Of a stretch of DNA of 64,000 nucleotides, positions 19,552 to 28,636 are shown piece by piece. The translations under genes and the position numbers were made by a program. The stretch comes from Arthrobacter sp. AK04 (GTDB taxonomy: Bacteria > Actinomycetota > Actinomycetes > Actinomycetales > Micrococcaceae), in assembly GCF_021129155.1 (NCBI RefSeq), contig NZ_JAJOMC010000006.1, positions 1 to 64,000 on the forward strand, given 5' to 3'. Every line of letters begins with the position of its first letter. The stretch's first letter is position 1. Under the pieces are notes generated by a model that ran no database searches, was not told the origin of the DNA, and was given only the letters and a program-made list of their open reading frames with translations.

Positions 19552-22500
19552 ATGAGCCTTCCCGGCCCGTCCAATCACGGCCCGTCGCTGGACGGTCTGC
19601 GCCGCGCACTTGCCGCGGACCAGACCTTCGCGCGCGTCCGCGCCGAGGCTGCCCGCGGGTTCGCGGTCCGCGGCCAGGATTACCAGATCAGTGCGCCCGC
19701 CGGGCTGCGGGCGGTGCTTCTTGCTGAGATGGCGGACGGCATTGCCGCCGCCGGCGCAGGGGACGACGCCGGCGGGTCGGGTGTGGTTCTTGCCGTCACC
19801 GCGACGGGCCGGGAGGCTGAGGACCTGACGGCCGCGCTGCGGGCATATCTGCCTGCCGACTGCGTGGCTGAGTTTCCCAGCTGGGAGACCCTGCCCCACG
19901 AGCGACTCTCGCCCCGGTCGGACACCGTAGGCCGGCGCCTCTCGGTGCTGCGCCGCCTGGCGCATCCGGAAACGTCGACGGCGGGCCCGCTCCGGATTGT
20001 GGTAGCTCCCGTACGCGCCGTGGTCCAGCCGGTGGTTGCAGGCCTGGGTGAGCTCGTCCCGGTCACCTTGAAGGTGGGCCAGGAACGGCCCTTCACCGAG
20101 GTTGTCCGGAGCCTCTCCGACGCAGCCTACGCCCGGGTGGACATGGTGACGCACCGCGGTGAATTTGCCGTCCGCGGCGGGATCATCGACGTTTTTCCGC
20201 CCACCGAGGACCACCCCATCAGGGTGGAGTTCTTTGGTGACGAAGTGGACCAGATGCGCTGGTTCGCCGTGGCAGACCAGCGCTCGCTGTCCTCGCCCGG
20301 GCTGCACCACCCCACCGAGCTGCACGCGCCGCCTTGCCGGGAAATCCTCATCACCCCGTCCGTGATGTCCCGGGCAGCGACCCTCAAAGCACAGCTCCCG
20401 GCCGCGGCCGACATGCTTGAAAAGATCGCCGGCGGGATTGCCGTGGAGGGCATGGAATCCCTGGCGCCGGTGCTGGTGGACTCCATGGTCCCGTTCGTGG
20501 AGCAGCTGCCGGCAGGCTCCATCTCGGTGGTCATCGAACCGGAAAAGGTCCGCACCCGTGCCCATGACCTCGCGGCCACTAACGAGGAGTTCCTTGAGGC
20601 GGCATGGTCCACGGCGTCCGACGGCGGGACGGCACCTTTGGACCTGAGCTCCCAGGCCAGTGCCGCACTGCACTCCGCGAGCTTCCGGTCCCTGGCAGAA
20701 ACGCGCGGCTCCTCCCTGGAGCACGGGGTGTCCTGGTGGTCCATCACCTCGCTGGCCCAGGACGAGGAACTGCTGCCGGAGATCGACGTCCTGAACCTGC
20801 ACGCCCGGGAGCCCCGCGGCTACCAGGGCGATGTGGCGGAGATGATGGACTTCATCGGCTCCCACGTCCGGGACCAGTGGCGGATCGTCGTCGCCACCGA
20901 AGGTCCCGGTCCTGCCCAGCGCCTGGCAGAGCTGTTCCATGAGAACGACATCCCCTGCGCCAGGGTGGACAGCCTGGACCACGAGCCCCAGGCAGGCATC
21001 ATCGAGGTGACCACTGCCGCCGTCGGACGCGGTTTTGTCCTGGACGGGCTCAAACTGGGCCTGCTCACGGAAGCCGACCTGCTGGGCCGGACCTCCGCAG
21101 GGTCCACCAAGGACATGCGCCGGATGCCCTCCAAACGGCGCAACGCCGTTGATCCGCTGCAGCTCGTCGCGGGAGACCACGTGGTCCACGAACAGCACGG
21201 CATCGGCAAGTTCGTGGAACTGATTCAAAGAAAGGTCGCCGGCGGCGGCGACGGGGTACGGGAGTACCTGGTCCTCGAGTACGCGCCGTCCAAGCGCGGC
21301 GCGCCGGGGGACCGGCTCTTCGTTCCCACAGACCAGCTGGACCAGGTGACCCGCTACGTGGGCGGTGACACCCCCGTCCTGAGCAAGATGGGCGGCGCGG
21401 ACTGGGCCAGCACCAAGTCCAAGGCACGCAAAGCCGTCAAGGAAATCGCCGGGGAGCTCATTCGGCTGTACTCTGCCCGGATGGCGTCCCGCGGGCACGC
21501 CTTCGGCCCGGACACCCCCTGGCAGCGGGAACTGGAGGAAGCCTTCCCGTACGTGGAGACGCCGGACCAGCTGACCACCATCAACGAGGTCAAGGCGGAC
21601 ATGGAGCGCGAGATCCCCATGGACCGGCTGGTCTCGGGTGACGTGGGCTACGGCAAGACGGAGATCGCCGTGCGGGCCGCGTTCAAGGCAGTCCAGGACG
21701 GCAAGCAGGTCGCCGTGCTGGTGCCCACCACGCTGCTGGCGCAGCAGCACTACGAAACGTTCACCGAACGGTTCTCCGGCTTCCCCCTTCGCGTAAAGCC
21801 ACTGTCCCGTTTCCAGGCGTCCAAGGAGGCCAAGGAGACGGCGGAGGGCGTCAAGAACGGCACCGTGGACGTGGTGATTGGTACGCACCGGCTGCTGTCC
21901 AAGGACTTCGAGTTCAAGGACCTGGGCCTGGTGATTGTGGACGAGGAACAGCGCTTCGGGGTGGAGCACAAGGAAGCGCTGAAGAAGATGCGCACCAACG
22001 TGGACGTGCTCGCCATGAGTGCAACCCCCATCCCGCGCACGCTTGAGATGTCCCTCACCGGCATCCGGGAAACCTCCACCCTGGCCACGCCGCCGGAGGA
22101 ACGGCACCCGGTCCTGACGTACGTGGGCCCCTACACGGACAAGCAGACCTCCGCCGCCATCCGGCGCGAGCTGATGCGCGAAGGCCAGGTCTTCTTCGTC
22201 CACAACCGGGTGTCCACCATCGAACGGACGGCGGCCAAGATCCGCGAACTGGTGCCCGAAGCTCGCGTTGAGGTGGCGCACGGCAAGATGTCCGAGAGCC
22301 GCCTGGAACAGATCATCGTGGACTTCTGGGAGAAGCGCTTTGACGTCCTGGTGTGCACCACCATCATCGAAACCGGGTTGGATATTTCCAACGCCAACAC
22401 CCTGATCGTGGACGGCGCGGACAAGTACGGCCTGTCCCAGCTGCACCAGCTCCGCGGACGCGTGGGCCGTGGCCGTGAACGCGCCTACGCCTACTTCCTC

Positions 22501-23223
22501 TACCCGTCGGAGAAGCCGTTGGGCGAGGTGGCCCTGGAGCGGCTCAAGGCCGTGGCCACGCACAACGAGCTCGGCGCGGGCATGCAGCTGGCCATGAAGG
22601 ACCTGGAGATCCGTGGCGCCGGCAACCTGCTGGGCGGTGAGCAGTCCGGCCACATCCAGGGCGTCGGATTCGATCTGTACATCCGCCTGGTGGGCGAGGC
22701 CGTGGCGGACTTCCGCGGCGAGGCCGAGGAAAAGGCAGCAGAGATGAAGATCGAACTGCCGGTGAACGCCCACCTTCCGCACGACTACGTACCGGGGGAG
22801 CGGCTGCGCCTGGAAGCCTACCGCAAGCTCGCGGCTGCGCTCACCAACGAGGCCATCGACGAAGTCCTGGCCGAACTCGTGGACCGGTACGGGGAGCCGC
22901 CGCTGCCGGCCCAGAACCTGGTGTCCGTGGCCCGCTTCCGCGTGGGCGCCCGTGAAGCCGGCCTGTCCGATGTGGCCCTGCAGGGCAACTTCATCAAGTT
23001 CTCGCCGGCCACCCTGCCCGAATCCAAGGTCATGCGGCTGAACCGGATGTACCCGGGGTCCCAGTCCAAGCCGGCGCTCGATGCCGTGCTGATCCCCAAG
23101 CCCAAGACGGCAAGGATCGGCGGGCGGGACCTGCAGGACGCGGAAATCCTGGAATGGGCCAACGGCGTGATCCGGAATATCTTCTCCGACGCGCCGCTCA
23201 CCGCTCCGGCAGTCAGCGGATAA
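19552..23223 (+). CDS. mfd: transcription-repair coupling factor
   Basis: 1223 aa, the normal size for Mfd. Order: UvrB-like region, RNA polymerase interaction domain (around VAGDHVVHEQHGIGKFV), translocase domain with Walker A GDVGYGKTE (about residue 696) and DEEQ (about 798), the TRG region, and the C-terminal regulatory domain. Removes RNA polymerase stalled at lesions and recruits UvrA. ATG 19552 has AGGAG at 19538-19542; the longer frame from 19270 is not coding-like. Confidence 0.97.
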   Translation: MSLPGPSNHGPSLDGLRRALAADQTFARVRAEAARGFAVRGQDYQISAPAGLRAVLLAEMADGIAAAGAGDDAGGSGVVLAVTATGREAEDLTAALRAYLPADCVAEFPSWETLPHERLSPRSDTVGRRLSVLRRLAHPETSTAGPLRIVVAPVRAVVQPVVAGLGELVPVTLKVGQERPFTEVVRSLSDAAYARVDMVTHRGEFAVRGGIIDVFPPTEDHPIRVEFFGDEVDQMRWFAVADQRSLSSPGLHHPTELHAPPCREILITPSVMSRAATLKAQLPAAADMLEKIAGGIAVEGMESLAPVLVDSMVPFVEQLPAGSISVVIEPEKVRTRAHDLAATNEEFLEAAWSTASDGGTAPLDLSSQASAALHSASFRSLAETRGSSLEHGVSWWSITSLAQDEELLPEIDVLNLHAREPRGYQGDVAEMMDFIGSHVRDQWRIVVATEGPGPAQRLAELFHENDIPCARVDSLDHEPQAGIIEVTTAAVGRGFVLDGLKLGLLTEADLLGRTSAGSTKDMRRMPSKRRNAVDPLQLVAGDHVVHEQHGIGKFVELIQRKVAGGGDGVREYLVLEYAPSKRGAPGDRLFVPTDQLDQVTRYVGGDTPVLSKMGGADWASTKSKARKAVKEIAGELIRLYSARMASRGHAFGPDTPWQRELEEAFPYVETPDQLTTINEVKADMEREIPMDRLVSGDVGYGKTEIAVRAAFKAVQDGKQVAVLVPTTLLAQQHYETFTERFSGFPLRVKPLSRFQASKEAKETAEGVKNGTVDVVIGTHRLLSKDFEFKDLGLVIVDEEQRFGVEHKEALKKMRTNVDVLAMSATPIPRTLEMSLTGIRETSTLATPPEERHPVLTYVGPYTDKQTSAAIRRELMREGQVFFVHNRVSTIERTAAKIRELVPEARVEVAHGKMSESRLEQIIVDFWEKRFDVLVCTTIIETGLDISNANTLIVDGADKYGLSQLHQLRGRVGRGRERAYAYFLYPSEKPLGEVALERLKAVATHNELGAGMQLAMKDLEIRGAGNLLGGEQSGHIQGVGFDLYIRLVGEAVADFRGEAEEKAAEMKIELPVNAHLPHDYVPGERLRLEAYRKLAAALTNEAIDEVLAELVDRYGEPPLPAQNLVSVARFRVGAREAGLSDVALQGNFIKFSPATLPESKVMRLNRMYPGSQSKPALDAVLIPKPKTARIGGRDLQDAEILEWANGVIRNIFSDAPLTAPAVSG

Positions 23224-23229
23224 GAGGTG

Positions 23230-24042
23230 ATGGGAGGTCATCACGCCGCGTCGGGAGCCGCGGCGTGGGTAGCTATTGCCTCGACGGGCCCGTACACGCT
23301 GGGCTGGTACCCGCTGGACGCCACCGGGATCCTGATTGGTGGGATGGCGACGGCGGGAACAGCCCTGGTGTGCGACTGGGACCACCGGCACAGTACGGTG
23401 GCCAATTCGTTGCCGCCGCTGTCCAACGTGATCGCCGTCGGCATCGAGAATGCCAGCGGCGGGCACCGCCAGGGGACGCACTCCGTCCTCGGGGCGGCCT
23501 TCTTTGTCCTGCTGGCTACGCTGGCGGGGCAGGTCCAGCTGCAGACTGAGTGGGGGCTGCTGTCCGTGGGTGCGGGGCTGCTGTGCATGTTCATGATCAA
23601 CATTGCGGCGAAGGCCTTGAAGCTGTTTCCGAAGGCGGGGTTCATCAGCAACTGGATCTTCGCGTTGACCATGGCGGGCCTGGTCACCTGGTTCGCGCCG
23701 GACCAGTGGACCTGGCTTCCGGTGTCCATGCTGACCGGCGTTGTGGTCCATATCGTGGGGGACCTGGTAACCACCGGCGGTGTTCCCCTGCTGTGGCCGC
23801 TGGTGATCAGGCCACCTAAGCCCCTGCGGCGGGTGCCACTGCTGCGCCAGGTGTGGCGGCCCAATGGGGCACTGTCCCTTCCGCTGCTGGGACGGGCGGG
23901 GTCCAAGCGCGAGTGGCTTGTCCTGATTCCGGTGAGCGCCTACGCCATGGTGGGCCTGAGCATGGCCGCCTGGACCGTAGCGCATGCGCACTGGGGCCGC
24001 GCCGCCGAGGCCGCAGTGGCGTGGGCTCGCGTCTGGTTCTGA
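23230..24042 (+). CDS. YdjM-like membrane metal-dependent hydrolase
   Basis: About 270 aa with several hydrophobic helices. Metal-ligand motifs of the YdjM/LexA-induced membrane family are visible: GGHHAASGA at the start, CDWDHRHS near residue 50 and GTHSVLGA near 80. GTG 23227 or ATG 23230 are both possible; the gene starts within 10 bp of the mfd stop, so it is probably coupled to mfd. Cellular substrate unknown. Confidence 0.75.
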   Translation: MGGHHAASGAAAWVAIASTGPYTLGWYPLDATGILIGGMATAGTALVCDWDHRHSTVANSLPPLSNVIAVGIENASGGHRQGTHSVLGAAFFVLLATLAGQVQLQTEWGLLSVGAGLLCMFMINIAAKALKLFPKAGFISNWIFALTMAGLVTWFAPDQWTWLPVSMLTGVVVHIVGDLVTTGGVPLLWPLVIRPPKPLRRVPLLRQVWRPNGALSLPLLGRAGSKREWLVLIPVSAYAMVGLSMAAWTVAHAHWGRAAEAAVAWARVWF

Positions 24043-24051
24043 AAGCAGAAA

Positions 24052-24086
24052 AGAACCCTTGGGCTGAACAGTCCAAGGGTTCTTTG
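24052..24086 (+). terminator. intrinsic terminator after the YdjM-like gene
   Basis: Perfect 11-bp stem AGAACCCTTGG / CCAAGGGTTCT (24052-24062 with 24073-24083), 10-nt loop, then TT before GTGG. It lies 10 bp after the stop codon. Confidence 0.8.
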
Positions 24087-24106
24087 TGGTTCATTATCCC
24101 GACTGG

Positions 24107-24154
24107 GTAGCACTAAGGGCCGTTCTGGCGCTTCATAACGGCACTTAGCGCTAC
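24107..24154. repeat. long inverted repeat, REP-like candidate
   Basis: 18-nt arms 24107-24124 and 24137-24154 match at 16 of 18 positions around a 12-nt loop (CTGGCGCTTCAT). It sits 20 bp after a complete terminator and 11 bp beyond the end of the next gene, so it is not needed as an ordinary terminator; no T-run follows. Confidence 0.6.
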
Positions 24155-24164
24155 TTAGTTGGGC

Positions 24165-24428
24165 CTAGTGTTCGCCGGCGGAGTCCGAGCGTCCCAGGAT
24201 GCTCTGCGGAATCCAGAAGGCCAGAGCGAACAGGCCAATGCAGACTGCCATGGGCCAGGGGTTATCCAGCGTCAGGAAGGAGAGGGAGTACACGGCTCCC
24301 AGGAACAGCGCGATCATGACCACAAAGAGGAGGATGCTCGTGCCGAGCTTGTTCTCGTTCTGCGGGGTCTGCATGATCCCTTCCTGGGCAGATGAGCCCT
24401 GGCTGGACGCCGTGATCTTGCTGGACAT
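24165..24428 (-). CDS. small two-helix membrane protein, function unknown
   Basis: 87 aa: a polar N-terminus of about 27 residues, helix 1 (about 30-50, ILLFVVMIALFLGAVY) and helix 2 (about 58-78). GGAGGA precedes the ATG. Lies 50 bp downstream of deoC on the same strand. No motif recognised. Confidence 0.65.
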   Translation of the reverse strand: MSSKITASSQGSSAQEGIMQTPQNENKLGTSILLFVVMIALFLGAVYSLSFLTLDNPWPMAVCIGLFALAFWIPQSILGRSDSAGEH

Positions 24429-24478
24429 AGTTCCTCCTCGGCCCCGCGGGGCTCAATCTGTGGCGGCTTCCGGTGCCG

Positions 24479-25204
24479 TCAGTACGACGATGAACCCTGT
24501 TCACCCTTGACAATGGCAATTCCGGAGCTGGCACCAATACGTGTTGCACCTGCTGCAATCATAGCCTGCGCGTCAGCCAGGGACCGTACTCCGCCGGAGG
24601 CCTTGACGCCCAGGCCCGGCCCCACCGTGGCGCGCATCAGGGCGATATCCTCCGCTGTTGCACCTCCGCCGTTGAACCCGGTGGAGGTCTTCACGAAGTC
24701 CGCTCCGGCTTCTACGGCTGCCTCGCAGGCCGTGACCTTCTGGCTGTCGGTGAGCAGCGCGGTTTCAATGATGACCTTCAGGATCGCGCCGCTGGCGTGC
24801 ACTGCCTCGGCCACGGCGGAGATGTCCTCGACAAGCGCGCCTTTGTCCCCGGCCCTGGCAGCGGCGATGTTGATGACCATGTCCACTTCATCGGCCCCGT
24901 CCAGGACCGCGCCGCGGGCTTCGAAAGTCTTGACGTCCGTGGGGGTGGCCCCCAGGGGGAACCCCACCACCGAACAGGTGAGGACGCCGGTGCCCCTCAG
25001 CGCGGTCTTGACGGTTTTGACCCAGATGGGGTTGACGCATACGGATTTGAAACTGTACTCCGCCGCTTCGGCGCAGACCTTGAGGACGTCCGCTTCCCCT
25101 GCCTCAGGCTTCAGCAGCGTGTGGTCGATGTAGGACGCTATGGCGCTGGAACCTGCGGCGCCGGTGGCTGCAGTCTGAACGGAAGGGGTGGCTTCGTTGC
25201 TCAT
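24479..25204 (-). CDS. deoC: deoxyribose-phosphate aldolase
   Basis: 241 aa; class I aldolase splitting 2-deoxyribose-5-phosphate to glyceraldehyde-3-phosphate and acetaldehyde. Motifs: [10 protein letters not shown] near the start, [18 protein letters not shown], the Schiff-base Lys in DFVKTSTGF, and [11 protein letters not shown] 25204 has GGAGAGGA upstream; the 26-residue upstream extension is rejected. Works in deoxynucleoside salvage together with nucleoside phosphorylases such as the one at 33797. Confidence 0.95.
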   Translation of the reverse strand: MSNEATPSVQTAATGAAGSSAIASYIDHTLLKPEAGEADVLKVCAEAAEYSFKSVCVNPIWVKTVKTALRGTGVLTCSVVGFPLGATPTDVKTFEARGAVLDGADEVDMVINIAAARAGDKGALVEDISAVAEAVHASGAILKVIIETALLTDSQKVTACEAAVEAGADFVKTSTGFNGGGATAEDIALMRATVGPGLGVKASGGVRSLADAQAMIAAGATRIGASSGIAIVKGEQGSSSY

Positions 25205-25349
25205 GGTGGTCCTCTCCAAGGGGCCTGTGGGCCGGGCGTTGTAACGCCCATGACTCGTTTCGGAACCATCTTGCCACAGCAAGGCCTTGGGCCCCGGCCC
25301 GCGACGGGACCCGCCGCGGGCGGTAAATGACCGCCGCGTTGTGGCGGGC

Positions 25350-26210
25350 TCAGGCGGCAGCCTGCAGGGGGACGGCAGCAGAGGCAGCGGTCAGCAGCTG
25401 CGTGGCGCAGGCACCCGCAGCGGAAGCCGCGGCAACCAGCAGGCCCAGCCGCACGCCGTCGAACGCTGCGGCGTCACCGAGGGCCCAGATGCCGGGGACT
25501 GACGTGCGGAAGTCCTGGCTGATAACGATCCCACCGCTGGGTGCCGTCCGCAGGCCGGCGCTGGCAGCCAAACCGTCCCGCGAGATCCGCTCCTCGGCCA
25601 GGACCACCAGGTCACCGTTCATGCTGCTGCCGTCCTCGAAGATCACAGCGGACGCAGCAAAGCCGGACCCGGACGTGCCGGGAACGACCGCCGCGGGGCG
25701 GGCCGTGGTGCGGACCGGGCGGACACCCTGGGCGCGGAGCACGGCCTCGGCCTGGCCTGCCGCCGTGCCGTTGCCCACCAGGATTCCCAGGGGGCGGCGG
25801 CCCAGCTCCCTGGCTACCTCGCTGACGGCCTCCCCGATGCGGGCGGCGTCATCGATGGTGGAGTAGCTCAGGCACGCGCCCGCCCCCTCCACCGGACTGG
25901 CCACGGGTGCCGATCCGGTGGCGATAACCAGCTGGTCGTAGGCGAATTCCATGCCGTCCGCAGTGGCAACGGTGCGGTTGACGGCGTCGATGTGGCTGGC
26001 GGGCTGGCCGAACCGGACCGAGACCTGCGGCAGCAGCGCCAGCTCCAGCAGTTCCTCCGGGGCGTCGTCCCGGTTGCTCAGCACGGTGATGGTGCCGGTG
26101 AAACGGGCCCGGTCAAGCTGGCTGACAAGCGCCTGGGCAGCAGGACCCGCCCCTGCAATGACGATGCGGGTGGCGGAGGAGGTGGATGTGGAGGGTGCCG
26201 GAGCGGACAT
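25350..26210 (-). CDS. degenerate NirB-type FAD/NAD(P)-oxidoreductase
   Basis: 286 aa, much shorter than usual pyridine nucleotide-disulfide family members (about 400). The first Rossmann motif is present ([14 protein letters not shown]) and so are [10 protein letters not shown] and GIWALGD. The segment after the first motif that normally carries PYDR is missing, and the NAD-binding glycine motif reads [11 protein letters not shown], off consensus. It sits next to hemD-cobA-nirB on the same strand and looks like a reduced copy of the NirB N-terminal domain. It may be a regulatory or small-molecule-binding remnant rather than an active reductase. Confidence 0.6.
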   Translation of the reverse strand: MSAPAPSTSTSSATRIVIAGAGPAAQALVSQLDRARFTGTITVLSNRDDAPEELLELALLPQVSVRFGQPASHIDAVNRTVATADGMEFAYDQLVIATGSAPVASPVEGAGACLSYSTIDDAARIGEAVSEVARELGRRPLGILVGNGTAAGQAEAVLRAQGVRPVRTTARPAAVVPGTSGSGFAASAVIFEDGSSMNGDLVVLAEERISRDGLAASAGLRTAPSGGIVISQDFRTSVPGIWALGDAAAFDGVRLGLLVAAASAAGACATQLLTAASAAVPLQAAA

Positions 26211-26424
26211 GTGCTGGCCCTTTCGCTGGCGGCCGGGAGCGGCCGGAACTTCGTGATGGAACCCAGCGTAGGCCCGCGCTTTTTCCGGCGTGTTTCCCTG
26301 CAGTTGCTGTTTAAAGGCCCTGTGTTCGCCAGTGTTTACCGGCCGGTAACAGAACCCGTGACCTGCCTCTCATCCGCCAGCCGGCCGACACATTTGCGCT
26401 GTGGTGCGGCCCGTTCCGGCACCG

Positions 26425-27585
26425 CTAGACGCGGATACGGTAGCCGCGCTTCACCACAGTCTCCACCAGGCGGCCGTCAGGCAGGGAAGAGCGGAGACGG
26501 CTGACGGTCATGTCCAGGGCGTGGACGGAACCGCGCAGTTCCAGCAGGTCGGACAGCGATTCCCGGGACAGGACTGCGCCGCCGGCACCCAGCAGGGCAC
26601 GGAGCAGCAGCAGCGGCGCAGGGGCCAGTTCCACGGCCTGCCCGTTAATGCGCAGGCTGCGCCCGCGCAGCTCAATGTTGCCGGACCTGGTGTCCAGCCG
26701 GCGCACGTGGTTGAGGGCGAGGTGCTCGCACACCAGCCGGATCAGCGCACCCATCCGGAACCGTTCGGGGATCAGCGGAGTCACGCCTGCGTCCAGCAGG
26801 GGCTGCGCCGTGACCGGACCCACCACTGCCGTGGTGACGTTGGTCTTCAGGCTCTCGATCAGCTGCTTGTAGACGCCCATCTCGTGCGCGGTGCTCCACA
26901 TGGCATCCACCGCAGGGGCGCTGGTGAAGGTGAGGACGTCCAGGTTCCCGCTGCAGGCCGCCTCGATCAGCCGGGGGAGCCGGTCCTCGCCGTCGGGCTT
27001 TACCCAGCGGTACGGCGTGACTGTCAGGACGGTGGCACCGGACATGCGCAGGCGCTCCAGCTGACGGACGTCGGTGTAGCCGTGCAGCTGCACGGCAACG
27101 GTTTTGCCGCGCACGCCCTCGGCCAGCAGCATGTCCACCAGTGTCGCGGTGGTTTCGTCGCTGCTGATTCCGACGTCGGCGAGGCCGGCGGCGCGCACCG
27201 CGCCGCGGGCCTTGGGGCCGCGGACGAACATCCGGCAGGCGCCCAGGGTCTCGAGCAGCTGCTCGCCGATACCGAAGGAATCCGCGGCCTCGCACCAGCG
27301 CCGCATCCCGTACGCTGTGGTGGCAATGCAGAGGTCCGGCCGGGCCGCGATGATGGCCCTGGTGTCCTCGATGAGCCGCATGTCCTCCTGCACGGGCGCG
27401 ATTTTCAGGGCGGGGGCATGCAGCACTTCCGCGCCGCGGCGTTCCAGCGCCTCGATCAGGTCCTGGGACCGCCGGTGCGAGGTGACACCGATGCGGAAAC
27501 CCTCCAGGGGAGCCTCTGCGGCATCGGGTGCTTCCTCAGGCGTTTGTTCGACCTGCGATGGTTCGGCCGGTGCAAGTGCAGTCAT
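26425..27585 (-). CDS. hemD: uroporphyrinogen-III synthase fused to a winged-helix domain
   Basis: About 386 aa. Residues about 30-285 form the HemD fold (GFRIGVTSHRR, VRGPKARGAVRAAGL, VLTFTSAPAVDAMW, VGPVTAQPLLDAGV). The last about 100 residues are an OmpR-like winged helix (SLRINGQAVELAPAPLLLLRALL ... LDMTVSRLRSSL ... VVKRGYRIRV). This bifunctional form is common beside nitrite reductase genes in Actinobacteria, so it may feed siroheme synthesis and also control it. ATG 27585 preferred; GTG 27603 is possible. Stop lies 214 bp from the FAD-protein start. Confidence 0.88.
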   Translation of the reverse strand: MTALAPAEPSQVEQTPEEAPDAAEAPLEGFRIGVTSHRRSQDLIEALERRGAEVLHAPALKIAPVQEDMRLIEDTRAIIAARPDLCIATTAYGMRRWCEAADSFGIGEQLLETLGACRMFVRGPKARGAVRAAGLADVGISSDETTATLVDMLLAEGVRGKTVAVQLHGYTDVRQLERLRMSGATVLTVTPYRWVKPDGEDRLPRLIEAACSGNLDVLTFTSAPAVDAMWSTAHEMGVYKQLIESLKTNVTTAVVGPVTAQPLLDAGVTPLIPERFRMGALIRLVCEHLALNHVRRLDTRSGNIELRGRSLRINGQAVELAPAPLLLLRALLGAGGAVLSRESLSDLLELRGSVHALDMTVSRLRSSLPDGRLVETVVKRGYRIRV

Positions 27586-27599
27586 GGGGGTCAATCCTT

Positions 27600-28634
27600 T
27601 CACGAACCCAGCAGCGAGGCCGCCAGCCTGTCCAGGTCGGCCGCGGCCTCGGCATGCCCGCGGTTGGCCTCAGCCACCCGGACCACCTCGCCGATAACCA
27701 GCACGGCAGGGTTGCTGCACCCGGCCGCGGCGGAGGCAATGGTGCCAAGATCCGCGATGGTGGTGCGCTGGCCGGGACGGTAGCCGCGCTCCACCACTGC
27801 CATGGGCATGTCCGCCCGCATTCCGGCCCGGCGGAGACCGGCGGCGAGCTGGTGCAGCGTTCCGATGCCCATCAGCACCACGATGGTCCCGCCCAGGCCG
27901 GCAAGGTGCTGGTGCTCCTTTTCGGTCAGCGGGGCGTGGCCGGACACCACTGTGAACATGTGGCTGACTTCCCGGTGGGTGACGGGGATGCCAGCGGCGG
28001 CGGGAACGGAAATGGCGCTGGTCACGCCGGAGATGACGCGGACCTTGACCCCTGCGGCGACGCAGGCGGCAACTTCCTCTCCGCCGCGGCCGAAGACGTA
28101 CGGGTCCCCGCCCTTGAGGCGGACCACGTTGTTGCCGGCCAGGGCGCTTTCCACCATGAGCTTCTCGATGCCCGCCTGGCTTACCTTGTGGTGGCCGGGC
28201 TTCTTGCCCACGTCCACCAGTTCAGCTGAGGTGAGCGACGGAAGTTCCTGGTACGGGGCCAGCCGGTCATAGAACACCACGTCGGCGTCGCGGAGTGCCT
28301 TGACGGCGGCCACGGTCAGGAGCTCGGTGGTGCCGGGCCCGCCGCCTACCAGGGTGACGTGCCCCGGGGCGCCGGCGGCGGGCTCCGCAGCCACCGGAAT
28401 TCCGGTATCCCGGCATCGGCCAAGGAGGGAATCCCAGCCGGGCTGTCCGTCCTCCACAGCCGCAACCAGGAAGGGGCGTTCGGGCAGGGGGCCGTCGTGG
28501 GCTGCGCCCTGCGGAGTGCTGAGGCGGTGGACGACGGCGCCGGCGGCTTCATAGCGGCGGACCGCCTGGCGGGCGGCATGGTCCGAGCCCGTCACCAGTA
28601 CTTCACGGCCGGTGAGATCAATGCTGAGCTGCAT
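27600..28634 (-). CDS. cobA: uroporphyrinogen-III C-methyltransferase with degenerate N-terminal Rossmann segment
   Basis: 344 aa. Residues about 93-335 are a SUMT methylase (HVTLVGGGPGTTELLT, VVRLKGGDPYVFGRGGEE, GVTSAISVPAAAGIPVTHR), making precorrin-2 from uroporphyrinogen-III with two SAM, the first step to the siroheme needed by NirB. The first about 90 residues (LTGREVLVTGSDHAARQAV) resemble the CysG/Met8 precorrin-2 dehydrogenase N-terminus but lack the GGG motif and most of the domain. Starts 2 bp after the nirB stop (nirB-cobA operon). Confidence 0.88.
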   Translation of the reverse strand: MQLSIDLTGREVLVTGSDHAARQAVRRYEAAGAVVHRLSTPQGAAHDGPLPERPFLVAAVEDGQPGWDSLLGRCRDTGIPVAAEPAAGAPGHVTLVGGGPGTTELLTVAAVKALRDADVVFYDRLAPYQELPSLTSAELVDVGKKPGHHKVSQAGIEKLMVESALAGNNVVRLKGGDPYVFGRGGEEVAACVAAGVKVRVISGVTSAISVPAAAGIPVTHREVSHMFTVVSGHAPLTEKEHQHLAGLGGTIVVLMGIGTLHQLAAGLRRAGMRADMPMAVVERGYRPGQRTTIADLGTIASAAAGCSNPAVLVIGEVVRVAEANRGHAEAAADLDRLAASLLGS

Positions 28635-28636
28635 GC

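Noticed and set aside
19381..23991. 1536-codon open frame on the minus strand across mfd
   Set aside because: Antisense shadow of a strongly conserved gene in GC-rich DNA; no recognisable protein or ribosome site.
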